NCBI GenBank assembly: GCA_030549495.1
Contig: JAUIRK010000185.1
Span: 496,001 to 560,000 of the forward strand
Reading direction: 5' to 3'
Source of the DNA: Nectonema munidae
Lineage: Eukaryota; Nematomorpha; Nectonematoida; Nectonematidae
DNA length: 64,000 nt
Below the pieces are notes generated by a model that saw only the letters and a program-made list of their open reading frames with translations, was not told the origin of the DNA and made no database searches. Numbering within the stretch: the stretch's first letter is position 1; every line of letters begins with the position of its first letter. A program made the translations under genes and the position numbers. This document shows positions 1 to 29,875 of the stretch, in pieces.

Positions 1-145
1 AATAAATAGCCTTATACGTTAATTAAAGTCGAGAAACGTGTTAATTAGTCTATATACACATTTTGTTCTGTGAATCAACATCTATTCAGCGATAGTTAAG
101 TAAGTTTTTCACCTTTTTTTATTGTCAAGATTTAGAAAAAGTGAT

Positions 146-538
146 GTATTTCAATGTTCTATGACATTTCAACCCAACCATAGAACATTTCAACCAAAGA
201 ATATTTCAACAATAAATTACAACTAGATAAAAAAATATTTTTTTAAAAATACCTCTAATCCTAGCCCCAATCCCTAATTTGAAAAGAAAATGGAATTTTT
301 TCAAAAAAATTTTATCTATAGAACTTAAAGCTTTCTATCTATTGAGAAAGGTTTAGATTTGCCTATATATCGAACAATTTCAACAAACTAAAAAAATTTT
401 TGAAACTTTTCTTTATCAGGTTAAAATTTTTTTATTGTTGAAATATTCTTTGCTTGAAATGTCTGATGCCTGAAATGTCCTTGACTCTGGGGTGAAATGT
501 CCTTTGGTTGAAACGCCATTTCACCGTATTTCAATGTT
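146..538. repeat. Palindromic insert with 13-bp direct flanks
   Basis: The direct repeat GTATTTCAATGTT occurs at 146-158 and 526-538. Between them, about 165-222 is the inverted complement of about 428-480 (core CAAAGAATATTTCAACAATA). The motif CATTTCAACC and its complement recur several times. Looks like a small foldback element; family unknown. Confidence 0.45.
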
Positions 539-1597
539 TTAAACTTTTTAGAAGTAATAGAATTAAACTTCATTAGGTGCTAAGATAGGAAATCAAAGAT
601 GGGGTCTTTATCAGGTCATTCTAGCTTTGAATGCAGATCCTATCATCTCTATCATGTGTTCAGCTATGGAAAAATATTCCGCCCTTGGATGAGATAACGA
701 AAACTAAAAAAAAGTTTTAAATAGAAAAAACTATATCAGTTCTCGTACATTTGTGATTCCCGAAAATAATTAACGAAGGAATAAAGTTCGTAAAAGGAAA
801 TTGTCATGCATTTTTATTTGACGCACTTTTGAGCAAACCTGAATAGCAAATATATAGCTCCAACCCAATTTTAAGAAGTATAACTAATAGCAATTGATTA
901 AATTTGCAAACCACGCATTTGAGTAAGTTTTGAACTTATTGATTTGCATAATTATGATGTCCAATGAAAAACATTAGTTTAAATGAAGTATATATTATTA
1001 TGAACCAGATTTTTAATTCTTTCTTTATAGTATGAAGAAGAAGAAGAATGAACTTTCATAGAACAAAAATCTCAAAAGGTCTTCAAGAGACAAATAAAGT
1101 ATTTTAATCAATTAATGTTAACAGTAATTATTTGAATAAATGACCAAAAATTATAGAAAATCAATTTAAAAATCCACTTTTCAAGTTATCATTGAAAAAA
1201 TATGGTATATGAATTTTTTTCCAATTTTAATTATTAATATCTATAAAACAATGTAAATTGTGTTACTTTATGAGACTATCATTATATAGGAAATAATTTC
1301 AACATATTAACGCCATCTAAATACAATAATGTTATAAAAATATCAAATGATGGAAAGTATGCATAGCTTTTTTAGATAGTAATGGTAGCTTTATATCTAG
1401 TAAAAAGTAACTTTATCACACTTTTTACTATTCAGATAATAATATTACTATTTATTTATTCAGTCGTTTTATGCCGCTCACGTATATTCTATCATAAAAT
1501 TTGAACTTATAACTCATATTTTTAAATACCATGTGGAATAAAACGAGAAAAAGTGTTCAGCCGATTTTGCATATTGTAAGTGGTATTCTTCCTTACA
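539..1597. other. No gene seen (539-1597)
   Basis: AT-rich, stop-filled in all frames. One copy of the 13-mer TTAACGCCATCTA at 1308-1320. Confidence 0.5.
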
Positions 1598-1605
1598 CTC
1601 TATTA

Positions 1606-2235
1606 CAGCGATTCTCAACATTTTTTCTCTTCTCGATCTTTTCGGACTGAAAATCTTTCTGTGGACCCCTTTTTTTATCGCTACCAATTGTCGTTTTCAA
1701 GTGCATTTACCCAAAATATAAGAATAAGTGATGAGTTCATCACTATTTTTAATTGCTTACTCAATTAATTATATTCTTATAAAAAAGTTAAAAATAACAA
1801 TTTTTATTGGAAAAAATATGTTGTTCAGTGTGAGAGTTGAACTTGATACTTTGAGTTTAAATGTAAAATGTCAGGTTCCAAAAAAGTCAATGACGATCTT
1901 AAATCTCCTCTATCAATAACATTTGATCGCTTTTGATTTTTTGAATGGAGATAAAGAAATTAAAAATAAATGATATTTTAATAAATTTTACTATCTACCT
2001 GATTCAATAAGATATTAAGACGGGCAGCAATCACATATAAACGAGCTTCTTACCATAACATATCATTTTTTCAAGTTTCATAACTTTTCCTTAACAAAAT
2101 TGAATTTTTTATTCAATAAAATCTTTTTTTTAATTTCTTTGCAAATTTGATGAACATTCGAAACATTCTTATATGCATTCCTCTAAAAATGTGTGGACCC
2201 TTGGGGTTCCACATGGGCCACGTTGAGAAATAGTG
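1606..2235. mobile_element. Non-autonomous hAT (Charlie-like) element
   Basis: Flanked by an exact 8-bp target duplication CTCTATTA (1598-1605 and 2236-2243). The left end CAGCGATTCTCAAC and the right end (reverse complement CACTATTTCTCAACG) are hAT-type TIRs, with the usual GTGGACCCC stretch inside. No transposase frame. Confidence 0.75.
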
Positions 2236-2522
2236 CTCTATTATTTCCTGTTTTTTACATCAATTCATATATACTCTAATCAAAGGTATCCTATTGAATA
2301 GATTGACTAGCTTCTTGTATAAATGCTAATCATGTCATAATGGCAATTTTTTATTTTCAAAGTTTTGATTGAAAAGGTGAAATTTCTTTAAAAAAAGGCA
2401 TACGTTAACATTTTTAATCTCTGCATTCATTAGTTAACTAAATTCAAAGAACGAACAATAAGATGCATAACAATTGATGATTGTATCGATTATATCACAA
2501 TCATATTACCCGTAATCCTATA

Positions 2523-2665
2523 AAGGTACTGTGGGGGCCGAGGTGTATTCATCGAGAAGGAACAACTGCGATGAGTGTGTAGGAACAAAGACGATTTGGT
2601 GCTCCTATCGAAATGAATCCCTTGTGCCATTGAATCCACGCTTCTAGACAACTCTACTCCCATAT
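2523..2665 (-). mobile_element. Degenerate tRNA-derived SINE
   Basis: AAAGGTACTG...TTCATCGAGAAGGAACAACTGCG matches the tail of the better SINEs near 10.6 and 31.0 kb; the tRNA-like head has decayed. Confidence 0.4.
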
Positions 2666-2689
2666 CAATTACTGATAGATAAACATCCT

Positions 2690-3295
2690 TGAGAAATTCT
2701 TTTAATTCAATCAAAAAGACTTAGAATTTACAATGATATTGCATGTTTAGCTTAGATTATTATTATTGTCTTCTTTGTTTATTATAATGTTCAGTTCTTA
2801 ATTTATGAAAATCTTGTTTTTGAATTAAAAAAGGCGTATTTGAAAATTTAAATATATTAGGAGTAACTATTTTCATTGCCAATTACTGGACAATCGATAG
2901 CGTATTGGAAAACCAGAAATTGGGCATTGATTTCTTTGATACCGAAAATAAATAAATCTAGTTAAAGCGTTTTTGTACTTTTTATCTAAATGAAAATTAA
3001 AAATGAATTTTTTGCAATAAAAAAATTGTTTTTAACTTTTTTATTTGTTTATTAATTGTGATTTTAAGATTTAAAATAGAGTTAGAGATAAATATTTTTT
3101 GTGCAGCATCATTAGAAAACTAAATATTTGGTACATACGAGGCCTGGTTACACATCACCTAAACTCCTTATTAATATACACGCCATTTATAATATTTTTA
3201 TTGTAACTTTTAAAAGCAAAATTTTTTGCAGAAGTAAATTGACATCTTCATTTTATTTGCAGAAATTTAAAGCAAGATATAAAACAGTCAAAAGT
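2690..3295. other. Upstream region of the SLC17-like gene
   Basis: AT-rich, probably promoter and 5' UTR. No clear TATA or initiator could be picked from many AT runs. Confidence 0.3.
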
Positions 3296-21482
<18,187 letters not shown>

Positions 21483-21560
21483 GAATGCATCGCTCCATCC
21501 CACCAATCAGATGCGAGTTCATAATCTCTACTTTCTAACGTTTAATAACTAATCAGCTTT

Positions 21561-21566
21561 AATAAA
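21561..21566 (+). terminator. Polyadenylation signal for SLC17-like gene
   Basis: AATAAA lies 79 nt after the stop codon in otherwise non-coding sequence. Confidence 0.6.
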
Positions 21567-22339
21567 ACATGTTACCTGCATTTTGTGCAGCCTCTATTTA
21601 ACTCTGTACATTCTTGAAAAGTAGAACAATCGAAGACAATTATATAAATAATAATATGTAGGAGGGAGGAACTTTCATAACCGAAATCAAACACATGACA
21701 CTTCTAAGCATGGACTTTTTAGGGGTTATCTATTCAAAAAAACATTTTGACCCATTTCTTACCATCATCAGTTTTAACTGATACAGACGATTTCTTGATT
21801 TTAAGCAAGGGAGCACATCTGGCGGGTGAGGGGCGCAGCACCTCCCTTCTAATGTGATTTCAGAGGGAGGAATGCGGGGGAAGGGGGGCAAAAAGCCTTT
21901 CACCCCTCCTCTAATTTTGAATTCTCTCAATTCTATATCATTTTTTATTATAAAGGATTTGTCTGGCTTGTGAGCATATTACTTTTCTTGTTTTAAGACT
22001 AAGTCTTTGAATGAATATTGAAAATCGTTTTTTCATTAATTTCCACTTAGTGCTATAATAATGATTTGATCAGAGGCAGTAGTGTCAGTAATTTGAACAA
22101 GATTACTCTAATAATACACAAGTTAGGAAAAAATCCTTTATTATATTTGATAAATATAATTTAAACAATCAAGTCTTTTATTCCAGAAATCAAATATATA
22201 TCATTTTTATCCTTATATATTCGTTTTATTGAATATTTTAGTTTTTTTATCAAGATTACTTTGAATAGTTGGCAATACTTTCACACTTTCCCTAAGATTT
22301 TTGTTAATAAAACTTAGTTCAATTAGTTTAATTATCATG
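21567..22339. other. 3' flank of the SLC17-like gene with a GC-rich patch
   Basis: About 21790-21930 is a G/C-rich patch (GCGGGTGAGGGGCGCAGCAC and similar) that may be a decayed MITE end. The rest is AT-rich. Confidence 0.3.
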
Positions 22340-22470
22340 TATTTATATCGCGTATAACTTAGGCAATGGTACATAGATAATTCCGTGGTCGGACATTTTA
22401 ACGGAAGACGTTTGGCCAATAAACATTTAGTCGAAAGACACGTGACTGAACGGACACTTGGCCGAAGGAT
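22340..22470. repeat. Degenerate short-unit repeat (GGCCGAACGGACATTT-like)
   Basis: About five diverged units of roughly 20-24 bp (GTCGGACATTTTAACGGAAG, ACGGACACTTGGCCGAAGG and similar). Purpose unknown. Confidence 0.4.
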
Positions 22471-23114
22471 ATTATCTAACACCACATTTAATTGAATTAT
22501 ACTGGATGTAATGTATTCACCAAACTAACTAAATACCTTATTTATACTAACCATATTTCAATTATACTATACCGTATGTACTTTAATTGCACTAATCTAC
22601 ACACGGCTGATGTCTATCATCGAGAAATATAGTGTTAATAATTAAATGGGTTTTCTGGAAGTAATTGCTCACAATATTTAAAAATATATGTTCAATATTT
22701 TTTGATAAATTTATTGGTTTATCAATATCTTTTGCTATAAATTTTTTAGACCAAAAGTTTATCCTAAAAAATATTGTATCCGATAGTGGAGTTGTAGAAT
22801 ATCGAATGTCAAATAAATGAGGTCTGACTGTATTACCAATAAGTCTTCTAATACTAGCCTTTCCAAAACAGTTTTCAAAAGATAGAGACATTTTTAACCT
22901 TCGAACACCAAATACAGAATAGGCTCAACGAAGAATTCAGTTTTCTATAGATTTACAAAAGAGATCTTTTTTAGAGTCATGGTTAAAACCTTCACTTGGC
23001 TAGACAGGGCAATTGTGAGCATCGGTTTTAATAACTCATGAATAGCAATAAGAAGTGAATCATCAAACTGATCATTTTCAGTTTTATCAAAAAAGATTGA
23101 AAGATTTTCACATA

Positions 23115-23560
23115 TGGCAATATCTACATTTTAAACGTTTTTTGCCAATTATGCAGATTATCTATAAAATTAAACAAATTTTTATATCTACCCTGCATCT
23201 TGAGATTTAATTTAATTAGCTCTTCAAATATATCTGTTAAATATGCAAGACGTTCTTCCCATAAAACTGATTAAATGTGACAAGAGATCACTTTTCTTTT
23301 ACATTTCTAAAGAAAATTTGATTTCTTTACGATGTTCAAATACACTATTCACAACATTACCCCTTGTAAGCGAGCGTACTTTAGAGTAAAAAAGGAGGAC
23401 TTCGTGTTCGGAATCAATTTTTTTACAAAGCTCTTGAAAAAGGAGAGAATTCATAGCACCAGCTTTGACAAAATTAACACATTCAATTACTGGCTCGAGT
23501 ATCATAGAAAGTCCAGAAGGAAGAGTTTTTGAGGCTAGAGCAAAACGATGTCTTTCTAAT
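23115..23560 (-). mobile_element. hAT (ZBED5/Charlie-type) transposase relic
   Basis: Minus strand: HRFALASK, ILEPVIECVNFVKAGAMN, LLFYSKVRSLTRGNVV, FEHRKEIKF, then ERLAYLTDIFEELIKLNLKM, all in the order found in ZBED5-like hAT proteins. N-terminal zinc finger and C-terminus not found. A frame at 22592-22891 on the same strand may be an unrelated remnant. Confidence 0.75.
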
Positions 23561-24166
23561 AGACGCTTCTGAAACCCAGATTAAACTGCACAACAATTTT
23601 TCCAGGAAATTCCATTACTCTAAAAAAAGACGTTACTTTTCCATTATATTTGCAGCTGTTGCAGTAGTTTAAAGATGGGTACACAAGAGGTATTCTTCTT
23701 TACCAGAAAAAATACGTATCTAACAAATGCTACTAGCTATGCACAGGAATTCACATCCGTTGATTCATCTGATTGCAATGCGAATAAACCAGTTGGACAT
23801 AATTTGATTTCCTGAATATTTTTATGTTTTGCAATAATGCAATAATAATAATTCTTCTCTTTATTCTCTCATTTGACATCGAAATTTGTTTAATTTTTCA
23901 CTCACTTTTTTTCTCTAACAATAAGATTAACCATTTTCTAATTTATTAAAACTCTTCTCCAAACGTTTGAAAAAATCGGGATCCTTATCACTATATTGTG
24001 TGTGCAATGAAATCAAATAATGCAAAAAGTATCCAGCGCAGGGTGTGCTAAACTTTTTTTCTGAGAGACTCCCGCAATGGAAATCAAAATCTTTCTCGAC
24101 CCCTTGAAGTAATAAATGTTCAAACAAAATAAAAGGATTTTATAAAATGAGTATATTTTATTGCAG

Positions 24167-24339
24167 GAACAATTAATGAGAGGGATGAGTTTGTTGCTGC
24201 CTTGTATTTGTTTCTAGGACTCGGGGCAGGTGTCACATATACCTTTAAATCAGAGCAAAAACTGGAGGCACCTAAGAAAAATAGTATTCGCTTCAACTCA
24301 TATGTAAACACAATGACCACTCTTTCCTTTCACAAATAA
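24167..24339 (+). CDS. Terminal coding exon, unassigned; possible alternative 3' exon of the SLC17-like gene
   Basis: Acceptor TTTTATTGCAG is followed by 57 open codons and TAA, with AATAAA at 24390. The frame needs one base from the previous exon. SLC17 exon 6 (ending 20193) supplies exactly that phase, as it does for exon 7. The peptide has a helix (FVAALYLFLGLGAGVTY) and a polar tail (KSEQKLEAPKKN). It does not resemble the SLC17 C-terminus. It is either an alternative last exon, which would truncate the transporter after TM10, or the end of an unrecognised gene whose other exons I do not see. Confidence 0.5.
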
Positions 24340-24389
24340 GTAAACCGAAGAGTTGTGCAATTGTTTTTAAGCTTTTAAATCACTTTTTG

Positions 24390-24395
24390 AATAAA
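24390..24395 (+). terminator. Polyadenylation signal after terminal exon 24167-24339
   Basis: AATAAA 51 nt beyond the stop codon, at the spacing expected for a real 3' end. Confidence 0.4.
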
Positions 24396-25117
24396 AATTT
24401 AAATTTTTTAAAACAGGAGCCATATCATATATTTATAACTTCAAAAAAATTTCTCAATCATTATTCATTGAAGTTTTATATACCATTGTAGATCATTTAC
24501 TTGATAACATAACGACTTAATTCTTGATTCTATTTCAATTGACAAGAGTTATATTGAAACAGGTGCATTAAAACAGGCAATAAATGGTTTATGAGATTTT
24601 CTAAAGTCAAAAACATAAGTTTCTTCTTAATGTTTATATAACCCTTTTTCCAAATTTTGTTTTTAATACTGAATTAAAGAAAATGCTGTCTTGGCAATAA
24701 ATAGATATCATAACTTTAAAAGATCCACAGTCTCAGACAAATAAAACAGCCAATTTTTTTGGGACAAGCACCCCGCCCATTAAAATATTTGTGTTGTGCC
24801 TCTAACTAGATCATATTTTTTCAATGGGTAGTGAAAATCCAGGAGTCAATAGAAAAATTCAGAAGATCCTATAGGTATTTGAATGAAAACGTAGACTTAT
24901 ATGTTGGTGCATCCATATTTGTGTATTTTATTGTTAATTTACTTCACATCAGGGTAGTCTCATTCCTAAATAAATAATGACTTGGTTGTCATGAGACACG
25001 TATTTGTCACGTAATGTAATGAGATCTAACATGAATAAATAGCCTGCAATGATATTACGCCTCATTCAACTACAACCACGAATACCACTGATAAAAAACA
25101 AGCTAAAGGTTATTTTT
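24396..25117. other. Intergenic, nothing firm
   Basis: A short GC-rich piece at 24745-24800 (GGGACAAGCACCCCGCCC) resembles MITE ends; no pair found. Confidence 0.3.
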
Positions 25118-25125
25118 GGTATTCG

Positions 25126-25381
25126 CAGAGCCCGCGCTACCTATTAAATTTTGAGGCACAAGCCCCCCCCCCCCAACTAATTTTCAAGCACCCCTAAAAA
25201 AATTTTCATTACCCTAAAAAAATATGACAAACATCTAGCATTCATGATAATGTAATCTGTATAGATATGGCTTGACAAATACATCATATGTTTTCTTTTC
25301 ACCTGGAAGCAGATTAATCTGATAAAATTAGCGCGCCAATGAAGCCCCCCCCCCTAAAATTTTTGCTTAGCGCCAGCACTG
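25126..25381. mobile_element. hAT-type MITE
   Basis: Ends CAGAGCCCGCGCTACC and (complement) CAGTGCTGGCGCTAAGC, each with an internal C/G run. Flanked by GGTATTCG (25118-25125) and TGTATTCG (25382-25389), a 7/8 target duplication. Confidence 0.65.
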
Positions 25382-25389
25382 TGTATTCG

Positions 25390-26173
25390 CATAAGTTTAC
25401 TCTGTGATTGAATTTTAGTAAAATAAACATTATATATAAAAACACTGCAAATTTGTAAATAAAGAAAGGCGATTTATGAATAACTTCCACTTCGTGACTG
25501 CTTAGAGTATAATTTTATTTCATATAAACATCACTAAACACGTATAAATAAATTTCAAACGTCATTTGTAATGATACTTTGCTCAAAAACTATCATTCAT
25601 GCTTTCTGAAAACTTGGATTGTGTTAAAGGGATTTAGAAGAAGTCTTGAGTGTGTGGCTTGATTTTTCAAGGAATGAAGTCCTTCTGTTTGTGCGAGAAA
25701 ACTTCAAGGAGAGAAAACAGTATGGTACTAGCCTTTAATTCAAATTGAATGTGATCATATCATGTATTTCAACTTTCAAAACAAATTTTGCACTATACTT
25801 TTTTCTACAAATATTATTACTTAAAAACAATTTTTTTAGAATGTCATACTCAGAACTCCATGGTAGTCGCGTCCATGATGTTTAATACTAAAGATTTTTA
25901 CATACACTAAGATATATAAATAGGGTGCAATAAATGATTCTATATCAAAAGTGTTCATTTTGAAAGCCATCCAAAAATGAAAGCCCTTTAAAGAAATATA
26001 GCGAAAAAAATAATGAAGCATATAAACCTCTTTGATCCCCTTCCCTCTAAAATGAACAATTAAACAGATAGTTAGGGAAACACTTCTGCATTCAATCTAG
26101 CAATCTTTCGAACTCATTATATCATTTCCTATATTTTAAGCCATTCTTAAAAAATTATAATATATTGAAATAA
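25390..26173. other. Intergenic between MITE and ZC3H10-like 3' end
   Basis: AT-rich, no coding signal or repeat ends. Confidence 0.4.
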
Positions 26174-26179
26174 TTTATT
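26174..26179 (-). terminator. Possible polyadenylation signal for the ZC3H10-like gene
   Basis: AATAAA on the minus strand about 215 nt past the stop codon. Other A-rich hexamers occur nearby, so this is only a candidate. Confidence 0.3.
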
Positions 26180-26393
26180 GAAATGAAGTCATTTGAACTT
26201 CAACTTATTTTGACCAATAGTATCCCTATTTTGACCTTTTAACAAATACTTTTGTAAAAGATGGTAATTACACACAGACAGAAATGAAAATAGAGAATCT
26301 TTTTAAAGATATAATTAAATAGATGCAGTGGATGACAGACGCATATTTAGTGATCAAATTAAAAGAAAAGATTGGAGAGAATGGCACGTGAAA

Positions 26394-27953
26394 TCATTGA
26401 ATCCAAGAACAAGGAGGAGTAGCGGACACGAGGGATGGCAGAATAACATGGTTGTCATGCAGTTGGTGGGAAATGGAGACACAGGTGGAAGGAGGCGTAA
26501 GTTGAATTGTATGTGAGAGTGGCGGCAAAGTGGATATCTGTGTCGGTGCTGCAATGCTAGTGGTTGAGGTGGGCGCAAGACTGCATAGCCGAAGCCTGCG
26601 ATTCTGCTCAAAAAGCATGTCCACTGTGCCATTCAGCTCGGCCACTTGCTTTTTGAGAATGCTTATCCTCTGCTTCAGACAGTTGTTCTCTTCTTCCAAA
26701 GCCTCTTCTTTTGGCGTTGGTTGCTGTGTTGGGGAAGATACAGATGATGTGGTAAAGGCAGATGAAGAAAAAATTGAGCTTTCATTCTCAAGGCTATTCG
26801 CCTGCCCAATTTTAGACTTTTTCGCTCCAGTTGCAGTTACATCGTGCACGGAAGTGCAATCCAAATGAGAGGAAGGGTGTTGATGATAATACTGGGATTT
26901 GGTAGCACTGCATCGTTGAGATGAAGGCATTCCAGCACAGCACTCACCTTCACCCAGTTGATTATGTGGGTAGTGGTGGTGATGTTGATTTTGCGGATTT
27001 TGGTAATCAGCAAGAGTTAAGTGCCTGTACTTACAAGTAAAACCACGTTCACATTTACCTTGCATGTAATCTCTGCAAATATTATTATTATTATTATTAG
27101 AAGAAGAAGAAGAAGGATTATTGTTGGCAATCGAGATAGCAGAATTTACATTATTACTTTTACTTGAGTACATTGCTGATGATGATGAATAAGTAGACAT
27201 AGCTTTAGAGTGATATTGATGAGAATTAACTAAATGTGAATCTTTGATCTTATCTGATGACGAAGAAGCAGAAGATGATGATGAAGGTGAAGGAACAGTC
27301 AGCAGAAGTATTGTAGAAGTTGGCATCGGTGTAGAAAGAGAAGATAAAGAGACTTTTTCATCCACACTGATATTCTCGCCTGTATTCGAGTTGTTCGCAT
27401 GAGTGCACGTCGAAAAAGTCATGAGCTTCGCTTCAGAAGAAATAACATGCAAAAACTTGCAAGCTGTTCTGGGACAATTTCCTCCCGTGCTATTGAAAAG
27501 ATGGCATATTTGAGGAGTACAAGAAGGCAATTCCGCTTCACGTCCAACAGGATGTAAAAACTTGCACTTTATACGAAGGCACTCCCCTCTCAAAAAGTCT
27601 CTGCACACATCTGAACTTGATTGCAGGCATGATGAAGAAGAGGGGGATGGGGTGGGCTGCAAAACTGTTTCAGTAGCAGAAGAAACATTTGCACCCTCAT
27701 CACACCCATTGCACTGGGGAAGAGGGGAAGATTCAGAAGAATCAGTAACAAGACTGGTGGGGCGTTTTGTGGATGACGTGGATAATTCCTCGGGGATGGA
27801 AGAATCAACGTTATGTTTTGCATTATGTGTAGGAAGACCAAATATCTTACTCTTTAGTTTACAAGTTTTCTTTGAGTTGTGTTCGACTCTAGTTCTTTTT
27901 GTTTTCAAAATGGTATCTGCCTCTTTTTCAATTAGCATTGAAGATGACGACAT
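26394..27953 (-). CDS. ZC3H10-like CCCH zinc-finger protein
   Basis: Single-exon frame of 519 codons starting MSSSSMLIEKE. Three CCCH fingers: C117-C125-C130-H134 (CRDFLRGECLRIKCKFLH), C150-C160-C165-H169, and C293-C301-C307-H311 (CRDYMQGKCERGFTCKYRH). A coiled coil of about 40 residues follows at 416-456 (EEENNCLKQRISIL...LFEQNRRLR). Three fingers plus a leucine-rich coil ending LxEQNxRxR is the layout of ZC3H10, an RNA-binding factor in vertebrates. Linkers are rich in Ser, Asn and His; finger 3 sits far from finger 2 because of Ser/Asn runs coded by (ATT)n and (AGA)n repeats. No intron is evident. The plus-strand frames over this region are shadows. Family call fairly firm; orthology not tested. 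Confidence 0.85.
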   Translation of the reverse strand: MSSSSMLIEKEADTILKTKRTRVEHNSKKTCKLKSKIFGLPTHNAKHNVDSSIPEELSTSSTKRPTSLVTDSSESSPLPQCNGCDEGANVSSATETVLQPTPSPSSSSCLQSSSDVCRDFLRGECLRIKCKFLHPVGREAELPSCTPQICHLFNSTGGNCPRTACKFLHVISSEAKLMTFSTCTHANNSNTGENISVDEKVSLSSLSTPMPTSTILLLTVPSPSSSSSASSSSDKIKDSHLVNSHQYHSKAMSTYSSSSAMYSSKSNNVNSAISIANNNPSSSSSNNNNNNICRDYMQGKCERGFTCKYRHLTLADYQNPQNQHHHHYPHNQLGEGECCAGMPSSQRCSATKSQYYHQHPSSHLDCTSVHDVTATGAKKSKIGQANSLENESSIFSSSAFTTSSVSSPTQQPTPKEEALEEENNCLKQRISILKKQVAELNGTVDMLFEQNRRLRLCSLAPTSTTSIAAPTQISTLPPLSHTIQLTPPSTCVSISHQLHDNHVILPSLVSATPPCSWIQ

Positions 27954-29005
27954 TCACGTTGAGATAATTTTAACTAAAAATAAAATACACACTTTCAATG
28001 ACTTGAAGTAAATAGACAAAAAAATTTTTATATCATACATGGCCTAAAAAAGAAAGTTGGAGGTTAAGAAATATTGGCAAAAGTACCCAAAATTATCCAT
28101 TTTTATATGATTACATTCTATTAATTAACATTATTTACAATACTAAATATACTCTTAAAGAGAAAGCGTAGAAATTAATATAAGATTAGGACTAATTCAA
28201 GGCCGAATGAAATAAAAATCAGGTTAATTTTTTAATAAAAATAAATTATTTTATGTTAGTTAGCATCAAATATATTTTCGATTGTTAGCATCTCGATTTA
28301 TACAAAAATACAAATTTTCATAAAAAATGAGGATTATATGTGCAACCACATGATGCATCAGTATACTGTTACCAGAATTATATGCTAGAAGCAAAACTAA
28401 ATATTCATTCACAAATATAAAATTTTATAATTGCATATCAAATGAAGATTAGAAAATCTATATAATTGAAAGTTATGATAACGCATTTACCGTTTTATTC
28501 TGGTTGATGTATTACCACATGCAATTTACCCGTTGGGCTTTGGATCTTAAATAATATAATAAATGATTGGAATATTAATTACAACAGCATACAAAAACAA
28601 AGAGTTTAAAGCAAAAGAAAACCAACTGGTCTTTCATTAATTTTTGGAAAAAATCGAATAATTTTATCATGCTATATCCAAGGAGAAAAATCTCAAGATT
28701 AATTCATGATTTATTCAAATGACTCTGCATCTTATAACTCATAGTGAAGCCAAACAATTCATTTTAAATGGTTTAAATATCCAGTTCAAACAAAAAAGTT
28801 ATTTTTAGTTTTATGCTAAATTAGTGACAATTCTTCCAGTAATGAAATTCAGAGTTCGTATGAACTCCTTCCCAGAGAAATTTGGACATGGGCCCATATT
28901 GTTAAAATCATTGCAAGCATGAAAAAAAAGTTATGGCTATGTAAAGTTGTTTATTTCCTTTCACAAAAATCATTAAAAAACATCTTTAGAATTTTGAAAT
29001 ATTTT
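27954..29005. other. Upstream region of the ZC3H10-like gene
   Basis: AT-rich, presumably promoter and 5' UTR on the minus strand near 27954-28200. No defined element. Confidence 0.3.
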
Positions 29006-29346
29006 CTAGTACCACCTTGAATAAGTCTTGTCCCTCATGTCGGCGACGCCAAATAAAAAAAAATTTATGCTCGTGTATTCTTTTGTCCATGCATAGATGA
29101 ATTCAATTATTTTATTCATGGGCAAATTAGATCCTTCTAGCCATGTTTTTTGCGTAGGTTTACTTCTTCCCGGGAACGACCATTGTGGCGTCTCCAGGAA
29201 GACCTCTTGTAATTTATGGTCATTGAATGGTGTTTCTGGCACAATTTCTCTTTCGGTATTATTCCGTGGTTCTGCAGAAAGTTGACAGTTTCATTGGATT
29301 GGAGGTTTTCCCAAAACCACTTTAGATTATATTCGTCGCTAGCCAT
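29006..29346 (-). mobile_element. Merlin transposase N-terminal fragment
   Basis: MASDEYNLKWFWENLQ, HGIIPKEKLC, a W-R...C-like ribbon region, then (after a frameshift) TWLEGSNLPMNKIIEFIYAW. GSxLPxxKIxxFIYxW is characteristic of Merlin (IS1016-like) transposases. The DDE domain is absent. Confidence 0.6.
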
Positions 29347-29619
29347 ATTATCTGAGGTAAAAATCAAAATTAAGTTTCTTAACAAATGCATAGGAAATAA
29401 ACAAATTTAAATAGCCATAACTTTTTTATTTTTCATTTCTCCAAAAAAACAAATACATTTTCGGAAAGAACATAAAAAACTGCATTAGAAAAGCGTATTT
29501 TGGTTTCATAGTTTTTGCGGCAGTGAAACCGAAAAGAGCCAAAAAAGATATTTAATGCATTAAGAAATATTACCTTAGTGCATTAAGCGAGGCAAATTAG
29601 ACAATTACATATACTCTTT

Positions 29620-29875
29620 TAGAAAATGACTATTCTAGCTTTTTTATTAGCAAAATCTTTAAAAATATTTTCAAAGTCATTAGCAATCTCACTTTCTATA
29701 GAAAGCATTGCCAAACTGTTAAATCTTTCTTGTGAAACTGTAGAACTCGAGTTACTTTATATGATAAATACAGTATATGATATAATAGAGAAAAAGGCAA
29801 ACATGCGCGGGGCCCATTCAAGGCACGGGGTCGAATTTGATAACATCGGTCAAATCGGATTGCAACCGGCTCTGA
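29620..29875 (-). mobile_element. hAT deletion derivative
   Basis: The minus-strand 5' end CAGAGCCGGTTGCAATCC with a nearby GGGGCCC... block is a hAT-type terminus. It runs straight into FNSLAMLSIESEIANDFENI and FANKKAR, the hAT C-terminal signature. The middle of the gene is deleted. Confidence 0.55.

Noticed and set aside
27562-28011. 149-codon plus-strand frame over the ZC3H10-like gene
   Set aside because: Shadow of the minus-strand coding sequence; no domain and no splice context.
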